64,000 nucleotides of DNA from Andrena cerasifolii. Taxonomy: Eukaryota > Arthropoda > Insecta > Hymenoptera > Andrenidae. Shown piece after piece: positions 36,056-50,083 of this stretch; position 1 is the stretch's first letter; every line of letters starts with the position of its first letter. The notes beneath the pieces were generated by a model that had not been told where the DNA came from, did not search any database, and worked only from the letters and a program-made list of their open reading frames with translations. The translations under genes were made by a program, and so were the position numbers. Where the stretch lies: NCBI RefSeq assembly GCF_050908995.1, contig NC_135122.1, forward strand, positions 11,324,501-11,388,500, written 5' to 3'.

Positions 36056-38358
36056 TTACCTTATTACGTTATCCACCCAACGTAATATTTTTCAGCACAC
36101 TATTCCGTTTCTATTTAATAAAACTCTACGTCCCAAGTGGGTCTACCCACGTAAAATGAATAACACCTACTTCATGGCCTTGCAACGCAACAGCAACCCC
36201 GTCCATCCCCAGTTCGATGACATCGCACGAAGTTGCACGACATCTGCAAAACGCTCGTCGGCTTTACAACGCTGCTTCGTATTTCGACACGCTTTACCTG
36301 CGTCGTGACGATCTCCAGCCCCAGCTCGAAGAAAATTCTTGGCCATCCGGGGTCTGCTTAGGCAAAGCAGATAAGCACGGCGCGCTTTATCCACGGGGAT
36401 TCTCCTCTCGAGCGTGGCACACTTTTTCCCCGCGATATTTCAGCCGGGTCTTAGGCGTGCATGGTTGCTCGCCGCCCCGAAACGAGCGTCGCGTCGGTTC
36501 TCCTGGGTCGTCATCGCCTAAGAGGCTTACCCTGCTGCGTTCCCTTCGCCGATATAACCGTGGAAAAAACAGTCGGCCGAGGAGATTCCAGGCTCTACCC
36601 TTCCGCCCGAGATAGATCCCTTCCTACTCTCGGCCGAGACGGGATATTTAAATGAGATTCGCTGGTGGGAATGTGTTTGAGGTAACGTCCGGGCTGGGAT
36701 CCTTCTTTTGGATTGCAGTGCAAGTGCGATCGGTACGATACACGTGCCTGGGGATGCGATTTAATGACGACAATTAACGTAATGCTGGGTGTCACGAAGC
36801 GGGTTCATTGTCTTAGGGCGAATGCGCGAGGTCCGCAGCACTAATTCCGCTGAAATTCTGTGTATAGTTATGTGGTAGACACGTGTGGCGCAACAGTTAT
36901 AATTGTTTGGCGAAATTGAGCTCAAGGTTTTGTTTTTAACGTCGCTTTGGTACATATACGCGCAATTCACTAATTGCGTTTGCAACAAAACAAACAAATT
37001 TGCGTTTTGTAAGGCTGAAAAATAACAGAATTGTTTACATTTATTTGAACGAGCACGCACCTTCTTTACGATTTTCGTGTCCACGGTTCACCTCGCGGAA
37101 TAATTGTGAGGAACGTTGCGAATTTATTGAAGGTCACTGAATAATTCTGCTTTATTTGGTATTTTAAATTAAAGGTAGTGAGAAGTATTCAGTCTGCACC
37201 AGTATATTACATTCTCTGCAAATACAACAGGTGTCCTAGTACTTAGAAGATGCAATATTTTCAGATTAGATGTTTCATGTAGTTCCAGTTTTACGCGCAG
37301 ATGAAGTGAAACAGGGAAACTTTTCAGCTGGATTTTCAGAAGTTTGGTACATTACACACGACCAGCACTAACCGTATGCAAAACTTAAACCAAAACGATG
37401 ACCCGAAGTTTCTGCACATTCCTCGTCACTTCTGATCTTAAACCTCGCGATTTCACACCGCAGAATAAGTGGAAATTATAGACTCGAGCCTTCTCACGAG
37501 ACTCTCGATTTTCGAGAAAATTTCGATAGAGCTTCGAGACTTCTTATTCAGTTGAACGAGCATCGCACGTCTACAAGCCTTCCGGCCACACTTCGAAAGC
37601 ACCCTGCAATTAAACTATCTAAGACTCGAAACTCCTCCGAACGTAATATCAAATACTAAAGCACAGATCCACGCCACCCCGCCGCGGAAACTCTTCGCGC
37701 GAAGTAACCAACGACGAATGAACATTGTTTTAACAGGAACACCTCGACTGTGATATCCTGTTTGTCTAATTTCAAGGAACAGAGCCCCGAGTCCGCGGGA
37801 ATGATTTAATTAGGATGTTCAATTAGAACACATCAGCGGCCCCGCTGGGGATCGCCGTGCCACTTGAACGTGCGCCCCCCCGTTATTTCCTTCGCTTTTC
37901 CGTCTGGCGGAGCGCGACTAATCGTTCCGCCAGCGATGAAAGATCTCGGTGAACCGCGGACAGGACGCGCCAGATAGCGTGCCCTAAACGCGGCGGTGCA
38001 TTACGCGTGACAGTGATTTTCATGAAATATTGAATATCCCCGTCCGACCGGCCGATTAACGCATTGCCACGGGGACACGGAAAATTACGTAATACCCGAC
38101 ATTAGCGGTAATACGTTCCACCGTGTCGGCGAGTGCGCTCGTACCCGTGATCTTCAGCTCGCGCGGTTGCGGACCAATCGTTCCCCTCTGCGCTAACGAG
38201 TGTGACGGCCCTTTCACACGGTACACTCGCGTGGATCGTAGTTGGTGTTTTCTTCAGTTGGAGGGATGGTGCTGGTTTGACGTAGACGGGAAGAGAGACG
38301 TGGGAAATATTAGTCTGGTGCGGAGGGTTCCTAATAATGGAAACTTGAACGTGGCTAT

Positions 38359-38719
38359 TAGGGATTGCAAACCGGTAAATCGGTTTGAAGCTTTTTTTCA
38401 CTGATAACGTAGTAGATGCCGACGGAATTATGCGCTATATATATGCGCTACATTGCTGTACATACAATTTTTACCGGTAATTCGCCAAATTTTTAGCGGG
38501 AATTCGATAAATTACGTATTTCTCGATATTTACCGGTAAATCACGTATTTCCCGATATTTACCGGTAGATCGTGAGAAATACGTATTTCCCGATATTTGC
38601 CGGTAGATCTCGAGAAATAGTAGCGGATATATGTACCGCATCATTCCGTCGATATCTACTAAGTTATCAGTGAAAAAAGCTTCGAACCGATTTATCGATT
38701 TACCGGTTTGCAATCCCTA
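38359..38719. mobile_element. hAT MITE with 8-bp target duplication, 361 bp
   Basis: Terminal inverted repeats of about 90 bases begin TAGGGATTGCAAACCGGTAA and end GGTTTGCAATCCCTA. The flanks carry an exact 8-base duplication GTGGCTAT (38351-38358 and 38720-38727), diagnostic of hAT insertion. The interior holds four nearby copies of a motif built on ATTT-CCGGTA (about 38470-38610), echoing the ACCGGTAAATCGG of the termini. No transposase is encoded. The well-conserved arms suggest a fairly recent insertion. Confidence 0.88.
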
Positions 38720-40064
38720 GTGGCTATTGGCAGTTCGAGCGGCGCAAGCTTTGGAAAAATTCCCCTTGAAGTAGGCTAGGCCTCCCAGAGCGATCGGCTC
38801 CGCCGAGGAAGTTGAGGGAGTTTAATCCTACATTGTTCATTAAATCTGCGTGAGAGCACTACTCTCGTGCACTCTCGTGCACATGGAAACGCGCCGACAC
38901 CACTCACAATCGGAGTGTTAATGCATTTATAGAGGATACTCCTGTCGCCGGCTGTGGTGCGAAAATTTCTGCTTTATTTTGAGATGCTTTTAGGAGAGGC
39001 ATACTGGAGGGTTTTCAGGTTTATCTATAAATCCTGTTCAGTCTGTTCTAATAGAGATTCTATTCAGAGTACTCTTGACCCAGAAATGGAGCATTAAATT
39101 CCAATCGCAGGATGTATTTATTCCTGCCATATTACGGTAATTTTCGAACCGATCGGAATCTCTGTCGCGTGGCGAGGCATCTGGCTAACAAATCGTCTAC
39201 AGGACAGTACACGAAGCTAATAAAACGCAAGAGATGACGGCTGGTCGATTCGAAAAGTTGGCAACGGTGGCCTATTTTCGCGTGAAAAGCATCGATAAAA
39301 GTTACTGCATGTTTTCGAGTGTCTGCCGAGTATTTTTATAATCCTGATTCCCATTGGCCGCGATACGTGACGACGATGTAAATTCGCGAACGCCGGGGAT
39401 GCTTTCGGCTCGAATGGCCACTTTAAAATGATACTCAGAAACCATAATCGTCTATCACGTGTATCTTTATACGCGCGATGCATCGTACGTGATAGAGCTA
39501 CCTTTGACCTTCCCGTCCCACCTTCGCCTGTCTTCGTCTAGGTACGCGCGGTGCCATTTTTCTCGATAAAAGTTGCTGGAAATACGAGCGCAATAACGAC
39601 AGAGATAAACTGGTCGCAAATAATAGCGGCGACGTTAATAAATAACGGGAGTGGAGTATTCGTGGCGCGCGCAGAAATGCTCGGTCTGAGTTTGGCGGCT
39701 CTTAAGCGAGCAGGCGCTGCCAAAGGAATGGCACGCTGAAACTTCGAAGATGGGATATAATATTGTGTGTACGTTCGTTGAACGGGTTGGGGAATTTTAT
39801 TATTCGAATTTGGGGTCGTCGACGTTTGGTGTTTTACATTGCTTCGAAGATGTAGAAACGTGGCGAAGGTGGAACACTTTGGGGCTTGATTGTTTAGAGT
39901 TTGCAGGTCGAATTGTGTTTTATTGTATTTACTTTCGGTTTAGAGTTTAGCTACAGAAGAGTGAATATTTTTTATTGACGAGAGGTATTGCGTGGCGGGG
40001 ACGAAAGAGTTATCGTTAATGGAGTCGCTGGTTTTTAAATTCCTGGGATTACAGCAGTTTGATT

Positions 40065-40450
40065 TGCCTCTGTGCAGATTATCATTTGCCCTGTTTTCCA
40101 CTATTTTTATTGACCTTCGCAAATATTACCATTTGCTTCTCTTTTCACTATTTTTATCGACCCACCCAAATATTAACATTTTCTTCTCTTTTCACTATTT
40201 TTATCGACCCACCCAAATATTACCATTTGCTTCTCTTTTCACTATTTTTATCGACCCACCCAAATATTAACATTTTCTTTTCTTTTCACTATTTTTATCG
40301 ACCTTCCCAAATATTACCATTTTCTCTTCTTTTCGCCACTTTCATTGACCTACGCAAAGATTATCACCTTCCCCCTTTTTCACAATTTTCATTAACCTTC
40401 CCGAATAGATCACCATTTCCCCCTTTCCAAACTTTTCATTAACCTCCCCA
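40065..40450. repeat. Minisatellite, exact 47-bp period, about 8 copies
   Basis: The phrase TTTTTATCGACC or its variants recurs at exact 47-base steps (40108, 40155, 40202, 40249, 40296, then diverged copies at 40343, 40390 and 40437). The central copies are nearly identical and the outer ones decayed. The unit includes CCCAAATATTA-CATTT and CTTCTCTTTTCACTA. Confidence 0.92.
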
Positions 40451-43400
40451 AAGATCATAATTTCCCACATTTCACGCTACACCCCCGCACCTCTCCAAAG
40501 ATTATAACTTCCCTCGGTTTACGCTACCGCCCCGCGCCACCCGTGCACCCTAAACTCCCGTTATCGTTGGCAAATCGCACAGGTACGCGACACCAATTAC
40601 AATGAGCTCAGATAACAAGCACGAGACAAGAACCATTCCACCCGTTTCATTGTACGGCTACAACGCCCACTCACGCGCACGTATACGCGCCTCCATCGTA
40701 AAACTGCAGCGAGGCCGTAGTAACGGGACAACAATCGTGACAATTATTATGAAGATCGCACGGGTTAGCCCCCTTAATCCTTGGAAGAGATCGCTCGGCA
40801 TCGGGGAGCCCGCTGGCAGCTTCCGTTTCGAAGTTAGTTTCGAAGTTTCGGTCATTGGGGGATTAAGTTTTCGCGCTGTCTGGATTATCGTGGCCTTCGT
40901 TGCGCTGCGCGCTGTTTCCCCCGTGCACAGGCATTTGTTGCTGGGAAGAGGGTAATTGCCACGATTGCCATGCTACGCGTATCGAATCCCGAAAGTTAGT
41001 TTACGGGGGGATGGAGGGGGCGAGATTTAAAACGGGCGCAGGCAAACAGAGCTTCAGCCGGGGGAGAGGCTCGCCTGCTTCCGGCGAGAATTCCGTAACA
41101 CCAATTCCACCAGGCTTGCGCAGAGCATTCTCGGCAACGGTAACGAGGGAACGAATGAATTTTTTGTGAACACGGTGACACTGATGGAAACAATTTTGTC
41201 GGGCAATGTGAAGGGGCATTTTTAGTGGCGCTGGGGAGTTTCAATGTTAATTTGGATTTTAACAGCGAGGTTATAAAATCTTTATTTGGAGAGGAGGGTG
41301 GGAGGAAGGTAAATTGAATGGCAGCTTCCCATTTTTATATTAACAGAGAATAGCGAATAGATTTATTAATCTACGGTGTTTGAAATTGAAACTCTAAATG
41401 TTGTTGATATAACAGGTAACAGTTCCTTCGCAGTTTGTGTGAGAAGAAAACTGTAATTTGCATAGGAGCTTAGAGAACTGATAAGTACTTTGAGCAATAC
41501 TCGGATCACCTGAATATAATTATTAGAAATTCATCAACTTCAAAACTGTTTTCATTTTCCAATCAATATCTCTGTGAATCTCCTCGAGTGATTTTTCAGC
41601 CGATTCGTAGCGCATAGCTTGTTCTTTGGCTATAATCTAGAATCTAGCCGATGGTTGCCAGCGAAAATATCAATTCCAGACCTGCCGCTTTCGCTTGGTT
41701 TACTTCCAATGCCCCCTTCGTTTGGAGTGTCGAGGTCGTTAAGCGTGAATGGCTGGAATTGAAAGGGTTAATTCACTGTTATGATTCATGAAATCGGTCT
41801 GCCATGAACTGGCTTCATATTCGAGACGCTCCGCGAGAGATAATGTCGGATTCTGAAGGCACTGTGCGGTAACGCCACATAATAGATCGCATTCAGAGTT
41901 ACCCGCTGGTGAACTTCGGCCATAGTACTTAACAGTTTTGCGTGATATTCTCGCCATTTACTGTTGGAACAAATTCCCCCGTCTAATAGACCACCCATAT
42001 CAATTTTACTTGGAAGTTTCTCTTCTTAAGACACAACACGGAGGACTACCGTGATACCGCAGCAAATAATTCTAAATGATATGCTTAGGTATTTTCCAAA
42101 TATACTTAGATTTGGGCAGGAATTAAGTGGAACCACTTTGCTCCTTTATTTGAATCTAATTTATTACATGCCTCTAAAAAATAACTGGGAAAAAGTAACC
42201 TTGTTTTATGCGAGGATTAAAAAATAGCTTCAAAATGATTTTTTATTTCGAGGCCACATAAATGAAATGTTGTATCTGATTGTACTGTTACTGTCAACGC
42301 GTGGCATAGCGCAATTAAGATTTTAGTACGAACAACACAAACAATCCAAATAAAATCTTTTGTACGTTTATGTTGAATACTACGAGTCCAAAGAAACCCG
42401 AGTTCAACGCGCAGTTAAAGCAATAAAATCAGAATAATTTCAAGAGACACTTATTCGAATTTAAAATAAAATAACGATAATATTTGATTAGTACCCAAAT
42501 AACGAAATAATTAAAAAAAAAACAACTCAGTTAGGTACTCGTTCGAATAAAACAACCCACGAATATTTAAAAATAACATTCATTTGATTTAAACAATGCC
42601 CGAGTCTGCATCCACTAAACCTAACCATAAGACTTTCCGAACGACTTTCCCAACAGAACGTGTCCAGGCACGCTTACGAAACTGATTGCATCTCACCTTA
42701 AGAGATGTTCCATTGTAGCATGAATGTTTGAAAGCTACAGCCACGGCGGAGTGCTTCGCGGACGTGCAGTAAAGGGTGAGCGTTATCGCTGAAAAGTTGC
42801 CTGAAAACGAGTAATTAAAAGTGATAACGCTTTGTGCGCTGGCTGCTCGAAATAACGCTCTTTTTACAGCGTGGAATTAAGCGGGGTAGGTGAGTCAGCG
42901 CAGTGCGCCAAAGTGAAACCGCGCTGAAGTTGAACGCCCGGGGGTTTACGCGCTTAAATATGATGCTGGGGGAAAAAAAACCGAGGACGTGTGAAATTTC
43001 GTAAACGAAGGGAGTCGCCGCGGCAACATGGCGCCGTTGGCAGTGAAACAAACACGGTAAATAGAACGAGAACGCTACGAGCCACGGCTATCGTCGCGGG
43101 GGCCTGCAACGTAATTGCGTTAAATTTATAGTAATTACATAAACGCAGCTTGGTTGTGTAATTGTCGCCGGCGCGAGGATACAGTCGCAATGAATACGTT
43201 AAAGTAGACTTCGCGGCGGGAAATGCAGGAAGAGCGAGTGTCTTTTTCGTTTGCCTCGGGGTGCATTCCCTTTTTTCGATTAATTCCGCGCGGAGACAAG
43301 GATAAATTTTAATTAAAGCGGTTATCTACGGGCGCTTTCTTAATTGGAACTCTTATCTGGCGAAAAATGAGTATTCCAGCCACGTGTCGAGCGGTTTCCT

Positions 43401-44721
43401 TTGGTAAAGGGTTCTTTGCGCCGTTCTGAGGGAGGAGGGGGAGGATTTTGCAGGTATGCGCGGGATTGGTATTATGCGTGGCAAGTGTTTTGGAGTTTCT
43501 GAGTGGAGGGGAGATTTGGAGGAGCAGGGAGTGTTGGTTCATTGAAACGATGTGGGGAATTTTTGTTCCTCTGTTGCTGGAGGTTCAAAGAAAGAGTAGA
43601 GGAATCGTTAGGAATTTTTATTAAAATTGCTGTTTCACTTATGGTATAGGTAATATCGGATAGTAGAACGTGGCATGAAATTAATGGAACGAAGTATTTA
43701 CCCAACTGAATTTCACAAGGAATATAAGGTGTCTGAATGTTCTTCTAAACCTGCAAGGACACATTTGTTTCTTAGAAAATCTGTTAGACTGGAAAATATT
43801 ACATTGCAGAAGAATTATTTGTATCATCGTGAATCGAAATTAGTATTCTCATATAATATTTGGCGAAGAGAGTGCGAGGAATATTGTACAAAACGAGCGA
43901 TTGTGGCTATTTACTCCATTTAACATATTTATTTAGAACTCAGAATATTCCATTACCAAATCCATCCTACGAAACACCAAACTTCCCATTATTCTTAGCA
44001 TCAGCACTACGAACATGGGCAGCAAAATTAACTCCCATTAAAAAACATCTGAATTCCATGTTCCATACACTAAATCATCTCCAAGTTCCTAAACATTATC
44101 ACCCCCAAATTTTCACCACCACTCATTACCAATAATACCAAAAATTGTGGATCAACGACACCCCTGATCTCCAACCCCACCCAACACGTCGTAACGCTTC
44201 TACTTCTCCGTCTCCAAGCGGCCTCTATGTCCGCCATTATTTGAGTTCGCTCGTCGCGGTGCCCCGTCAGATTTGCCCAGCGCAAACGGGCGTACGAGAT
44301 TTGTGTAAAATTTCCGTTCCGCGAAACTTTGCGCTTAACGACTCGCGCTATTTGACTATGGGCACCCCCGCCCCCCTCTCTGTGTACTCCTGTGTGTAAT
44401 CTCGCCGCGACAATGCCGCGCGTGCGCGGGGATATCGTTCAGCGACATCAAAGGGGCACGGCGAAGACAGCAGGGAAAGAATGAAAGCCGGATGAGAGGT
44501 CGGGCTTATCCGTGGAACCGGCGAAAATTGCTGCTCTCCTCTCTCTTGCTCCATTTATGACGTCAGAATTGAACGTCACCGAGCGAGAATGCCGCGGGCC
44601 GTGGACGTGAAAGGCGAGGCTAAACAGAGTGATAAGAAGAGGATGTGCCGAGGTGCACGCAGCCCGGGCCAGGGCACGGGAGGAATGGGAGGAAGACGCG
44701 TGTGCACGCGGGTGTTTTGTG

Positions 44722-44820
44722 GTCGCGTTGCTTCTTCAATTCCGTAGTGCATTGCAGTCGATTATTCGATTAACGAGAGAGAACCTGCAAGCACCGCGGG
44801 AGTGAGGTGGCCTCGCGTCG
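44722..44820 (+). ncRNA. mir-932: mir-932 precursor hairpin
   Basis: The 5' arm at about 44736-44758 begins TCAATTCCGTAGTGCATT, which I recognise as insect miR-932-5p. The 3' arm at about 44786-44807 begins TGCAAGCACCGCGGGAGT, close to the known miR-932 star strand. I paired the arms by hand: TTGCAG with CTGCAA, GTGC with GCAC, and GCC with GGC plus wobble pairs. There is a single bulged A, a 27-base terminal loop, and a lower stem closed by CGCG/CGCG. In Drosophila mir-932 lies in an intron of Neuroligin 2. Here it is also intronic and on the same strand as the neuroligin exons, so it should be cut from the host transcript. The exact Drosha ends are estimates. Confidence 0.93.
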
Positions 44821-47800
44821 ATGTCGACTTACCCCCTGGACCAGCGACCACGCGGCAAGATGGAGTATTGTGCCGAGGACAAAGGGGGATGAGAAGATGG
44901 AGCTGTCCGAGCGAGCTTTTCTGGGGACGCTGCTGCGTCGTGGCCGAAGAACGTATTCCTGTCACAAGTATAATAAGTAACTCGCGCGACACTAACGCTG
45001 CGACGAAGACTAATGCGTAATGATTCAGACTATTCTTCCGATTAGTATTTGGAATATTTGGATTACGGGTTCAGGGTGTTTTGGTGATTTCAGTTTCAAT
45101 TTCAGCGGATGGATTGCGTTTGAGTCTGGCTTAATGAGTACTGCGTGTTGGGGGTGCGAGGTTGAAGCGTAGATATTTTCAGTGAATAATAAAATTCGTG
45201 AAGGGAAAGAACGTGGCTTCAGCTAATTGTTCTTGAGATAGTATTTTGTGATGATAAAGTTTGTTGGTGCTTTATCATATACTGCCAATTTCGAATTACT
45301 GATTGCACGTAGAATTTTTTGAAAGTATCAATCGTTTTAATTCGATTTAATTCGATTCACTATTATAAAGCCTGAATCCCGATTATTTGTGAAGCCACGT
45401 TTAATAAAGCTTTGTACCTTATTAGAGTTATAATTACTTAGAAAAGATTGCAATTGAAGGGGCAAGGAACAGATTTCCTTTTGTGCCACCGTGAGCTACT
45501 TTCGTGCACCAGATAAGAAGAGCCAGTAGAAACGCCCAATATTCGATCAGACGCCGACCAGTAGTTCAGGTCGCGGATATCTGTAGCGGTATATTTCAAA
45601 TTCTGACATAAGCATGTATTACGTCGCAATTGTTAATATTAACGATATAAATAATTCTTCTGTGATTATAATATTTTTGTGTTTAACAAATTTCGAAGAA
45701 AGCTATCTGTAGTTAATGTGTAACAAGATCGTCTTTCGTATTTATGATAGGTAATTGAAATAGGAAAAACAGTAACACAACGCAGTGATCTTACTTTTCG
45801 ATCGATAAACTTTAGTGACGTTGATACTGATTTTACGAACTGTTCAGATCCGTGAATTTTCGAACAAGGGTAGAACGATGAAAGTTTGATTATAACGTTA
45901 CAGCTGTCGCTCCATAAAAAATTTAGTGACGCGTAATTGCGTTAGGGTCCCTTTGCCATTTTTAATCGAAGGGTCTTCGATTCGGGTCACCCTGCACAGA
46001 CACGTAATAGCACGCCTGTGTGACCTAATTCAAGCAATAAGACGGCAAGGAATAACGAAGTGGTGTTCTCAACTTTGTAAATAATGAAATTTAATTGACC
46101 TCGATATTTCATTACAGTGATATTAATCTAGAAGTTCCAGGAATTCTGTTTCCACTTTCTGAATTTTTAAAAGATATACATATACCCAAATATTTATTCA
46201 CAATATTCACAAGTAATATCATTATACTCGCAGAGTTGAAAACGGTACTCAAAGAAGAATTTTCAAGCCAAATCTGAAACAAACAACCCTTCTAAAAAAA
46301 CTACACGAACCACGCCCGAATAATTATAATTTCTGCTCAGAAAAAAAACCTGTAGCGCTCGTTTCATTTTCGTTGGTAGAATGTCGCCTTTCCCAAGGAT
46401 TTCTGCATGTCCCGGGAGCATGCAGCTCGATAAAATCAGGCAGACGTGTGTAAAAGAGGTCAGGGGTCGAGAGGATTAATTCTTCTTGAAAATCTCTCTC
46501 CCTCCCACGCCCTCCACTCCTAGCCTTCTTTTTCTCGCATAATACCTCGTGAAAGGTAATTAAGGGAGACGAAGGTGACGTACGTTTTCCCTGTGCGAAC
46601 GACCCGGCTCCTTTTCCTTTGGAATATTTTTAAATTCGAGCTGCGCCTCCTCTGCCTCGCTAACGACCTCGAGATCCCTCGTTAAGATCTCGAGATGGTG
46701 AACTTGCCTGGGTGGAAGTTTCGTTCACTTCATGGACGTCAATCGATCATCGAACCCTCTCTGCACACTCCCTAACGAATTTCTCGGACAGAGTGGAACG
46801 TGGGATTTTATATCACTTCAGTTTAGGATGGCAAGGTTCTGATACTTGTAGAATGCGAGTGGAATTTTTTGATAAATCGTAATGCTTCGCGAGGTGTTCT
46901 AATTATCTTTTCCATTATGTTATGGAATTTTTTGTCTTGTGTTTCATTGATGGTAGAATTGAAGATTTTTTGAAAAGTCAGTTTCGTGGTTTGATAGAGC
47001 AACTAGTGAGAATTCATAGCGGTTGTACTTAATAAAATTTTGTATAATAATTGACATTCCAGAATCAGGTAAAGTAGTTTTTATTCTTGCAATCTAAAAG
47101 CCTGTACTTCTGCTAAATTCTTCTATACTACCATTTATTTTATTGACCGTCCTCAAATAGTTTCCAATCTTCAATCTTTCCTTATTATCATTCCATGTCA
47201 CCTATTCTCTACACAAGTTAACAATAAATATCTCCAGCATTCACCTTTCCTTCTTTTTCGATCACTTACTAACGTGATCCTTTTCTTACAGCAATTTAGA
47301 ATTCTAAACATCATATTTTACATTGCAAACATGGGTCAAAATAGACCCAGACACAAATCTAAAATTCCATCGCTGTTTACACACCGCCACTATCTATCTT
47401 AACCCCACTAAAAATTAAACTACTCGAGCCTGCCAAGTCCAGACCACCTTCATTCACCCCTAAACCAAACACCCCTCCCTTCGCAGTAATCACACATTCT
47501 AAAATGGTAAACCTGTAAAAACTCGATCACAGAAGAATCCTGATAACTCTATTCCACTCTGCTCCACTCTGCTCAACTTCCATCTACGATTCCACGCAGC
47601 CTGTGTACGCATGCACCTGGAATCAGACATGGGGCGCGATAAGGCAGGGCCAGGTGGCCCAGACGTCGTAGCTAACGCAAAATACCATATCACTCGTAAA
47701 TTTCCCACAAATAGGATGTCCGGATCGCGGATGGTCCTTGATGGAGAGCCGAGACGTGGCCAGGCAGATAGTAGCCGGCATTCGTTCGCCTATCTGCCCG

Positions 47801-50083
47801 TGCTGGTACGATAGCGTGCCGTGTCGTGTCAAAATTCGCAACAGGTGGACGTCTCGTGCTCGTCACGCCTGCCTTTACTTACAGCTACACCGCTGTGGCT
47901 CCTGCTCGCGGACGATTGCAATTTCATGAATCGTGGCCGTACCAATGAGTCCGCCGGGAAAATAACTTGGACGGCAGCAACGCTCTGTAATAATTTAGCG
48001 TTAAAGGTCCCTCGGCGATTCCTTTCACGACTTCCACGTCGGCGGGTGCGGGATGCGGGCTGAGTGTCAGCTGAAGTGTACACTGAGTTCTGAAAGGTCC
48101 TTCGTGGTATGAGTTTCCGGTTGTTTGTATTCCGAGGTGTTCCGTTTAGGCACTGAAAATTGTGATTCGTGTTTGCAATCAATCGCGTCGAGTTGGGTTG
48201 ATGGTGTATAAATACGTGGGAGGTATTGGTAATTGCTAGAGGAACTTGTTAATGATTTAGCTTCGGGGGAGGTTGTAATTCGAGTGACGGATCGGAGGAA
48301 ATTGTTTCCACTTCGAATACTTTGTAAGTATTCTATTATTATAATTGGTGGCTTCAAAAGACGCAGGCTACGTAAATAATGTCTAAACTATTAAGTTTCA
48401 TGGTTTGTGAAATAATGGAATATGCAGTGCCTCGTCGGTATAATTTCAGTTGAAGGTTCCTAGCTACTTCCTTTCATAGCTTCTACTTTTTTAATACAAA
48501 CATATCTCCCTGAAGTCACAGATATGAAACTTCGATCAACTTAAACATTTTGAAATAGGAATCCCTGGAGAGGTACAATATCCCTGGAAGGTTACAGAAC
48601 CACAAAGTGCTCTCCGATTTTAAATTTCCTAAACTCGACCCGATCCAATATAAATACCATTAAATCCTGGCAATATTAAATCTCTAAATGCCTGCGATTC
48701 CTGGAATGTCAGATCGATTGGCCTATTGGAAAGACGAGTCGAGCTTGCGCTGAAAGGATATCGGTAAATGGGTTACGGGGCTGAGTGCTTTGCAAACAAA
48801 AACGCATTATTCCTGGATTTTGTAAAATGGGATGGGGTTTAGCGGGATTTAATTTCAGCGGATGTGTAACTAATATTCTAGATGCATCGGTTCGGTATTC
48901 TCGGGGATTCGCAGCGTGTGCGACAATGTAGCCGATGCATAGGGTGTGCGTACATATCGTTGAATAATAGGTTTCTTGCAGCGTCCATTTATAAATTGGA
49001 CGAGCAGGACAATATTTGGTTGCTCGTGATACGTTACAGGGGCACAGAGCTACGCGGGTTATTCGCAATTGGAGCTGAGTGGTCGGTTTGCTTTTAAGTT
49101 AATTGCGGAACCGTGTTTCCTAAATTAAAGTTGTTGCTGCACTTTTACACGAACGGCCATTAAGGGCGAAACTGTCGCGCGGCGGAACGTTTTTCTTTTC
49201 CGTTTCGTTAATTTCTAATTTCTGCTTCGGCTCCTTCGTCTCGTTATGCTCTTCGCGGTTTTCTGCTTGTATGGAGCGCTGAAGTATGCGGGTTTATTTT
49301 TACTTTTATTCAACATTTGTCGGGAAATACGAAGAGCGTATATCTAGATCATGATAAGTATATTCTGCTAATGAATTAATAAACAATTCATGTGACGAAG
49401 CATTTGTCGTACAAGTTGCAGATTTTTAGTAATTACTGAGTAATTATTGAGAGATTGGTTTGAGATTCGTTGATGTTCTGTGTTGCTTTTTCATAAATAA
49501 TCTGGGCTTCATTAGACCTAAGTCTAACTTGAGAAATCTAGGAAATAAACAGGTGGAATATAGTAGAGCATTAATTTTCAGAAGTTATTGGCAGCAGTCT
49601 CTAATAAAATTCTCGTACGTATCTGTACAAATATCCAATAAAATCGGTTGAGCAGATTTCGATGTATTATCTTGTGGCATTAATTGGGTGTGTATCGAAA
49701 TCCATTTCCGTTATTATTGGAAAAATACCGATTTTGTTAATACGTATTGATTTCGTACGGACACATTTTAATTAAGACGGATAAATTAAACTAACGAGCT
49801 TGTCGAATATTAACGTTCGAAATAATTCAGGATTTTCAACAAGATAAAATTCAAATTCGATTATTTCATAGCCTAGTTCCTATTTGAATAACTATTTTTT
49901 AAAATAATTTCATGAACAATTCAGAATACACTCGTTCTAACTGCCCCCAATAAATTACTCTACCATAAGAAGAACCATGAGGATAAATGCTGTTAAAGTC
50001 TGAAATAAATACGATAATTAGAAATGCTAAATTTATGTATATCAAGATGTAGAATAATTAGTAATAATTATTTAATGTTTCAG

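Larger units (their letters stand above)
29521..50083 (+). other. Nlg2: Nlg2 intron 1 (20.6 kb, phase 1)
   Basis: Bounded by GTGAGT at 29521 and TTTCAG at 50078-50083. Besides mir-932, two MITEs, two minisatellites and a TA microsatellite, it has GC-rich patches at about 30.8-31.3, 33.3-33.7, 36.2-36.7, 37.6-38.3, 40.5-41.2, 44.1-45.0, 46.4-46.8 and 47.6-48.1 kb. Short overlapping frames there show no recognisable protein. A 9-bp perfect inverted repeat (CTCGAGATC) with a 9-base loop lies at 46668-46694. I see no nested protein gene. Some GC-rich patches could be enhancers. Confidence 0.8.
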
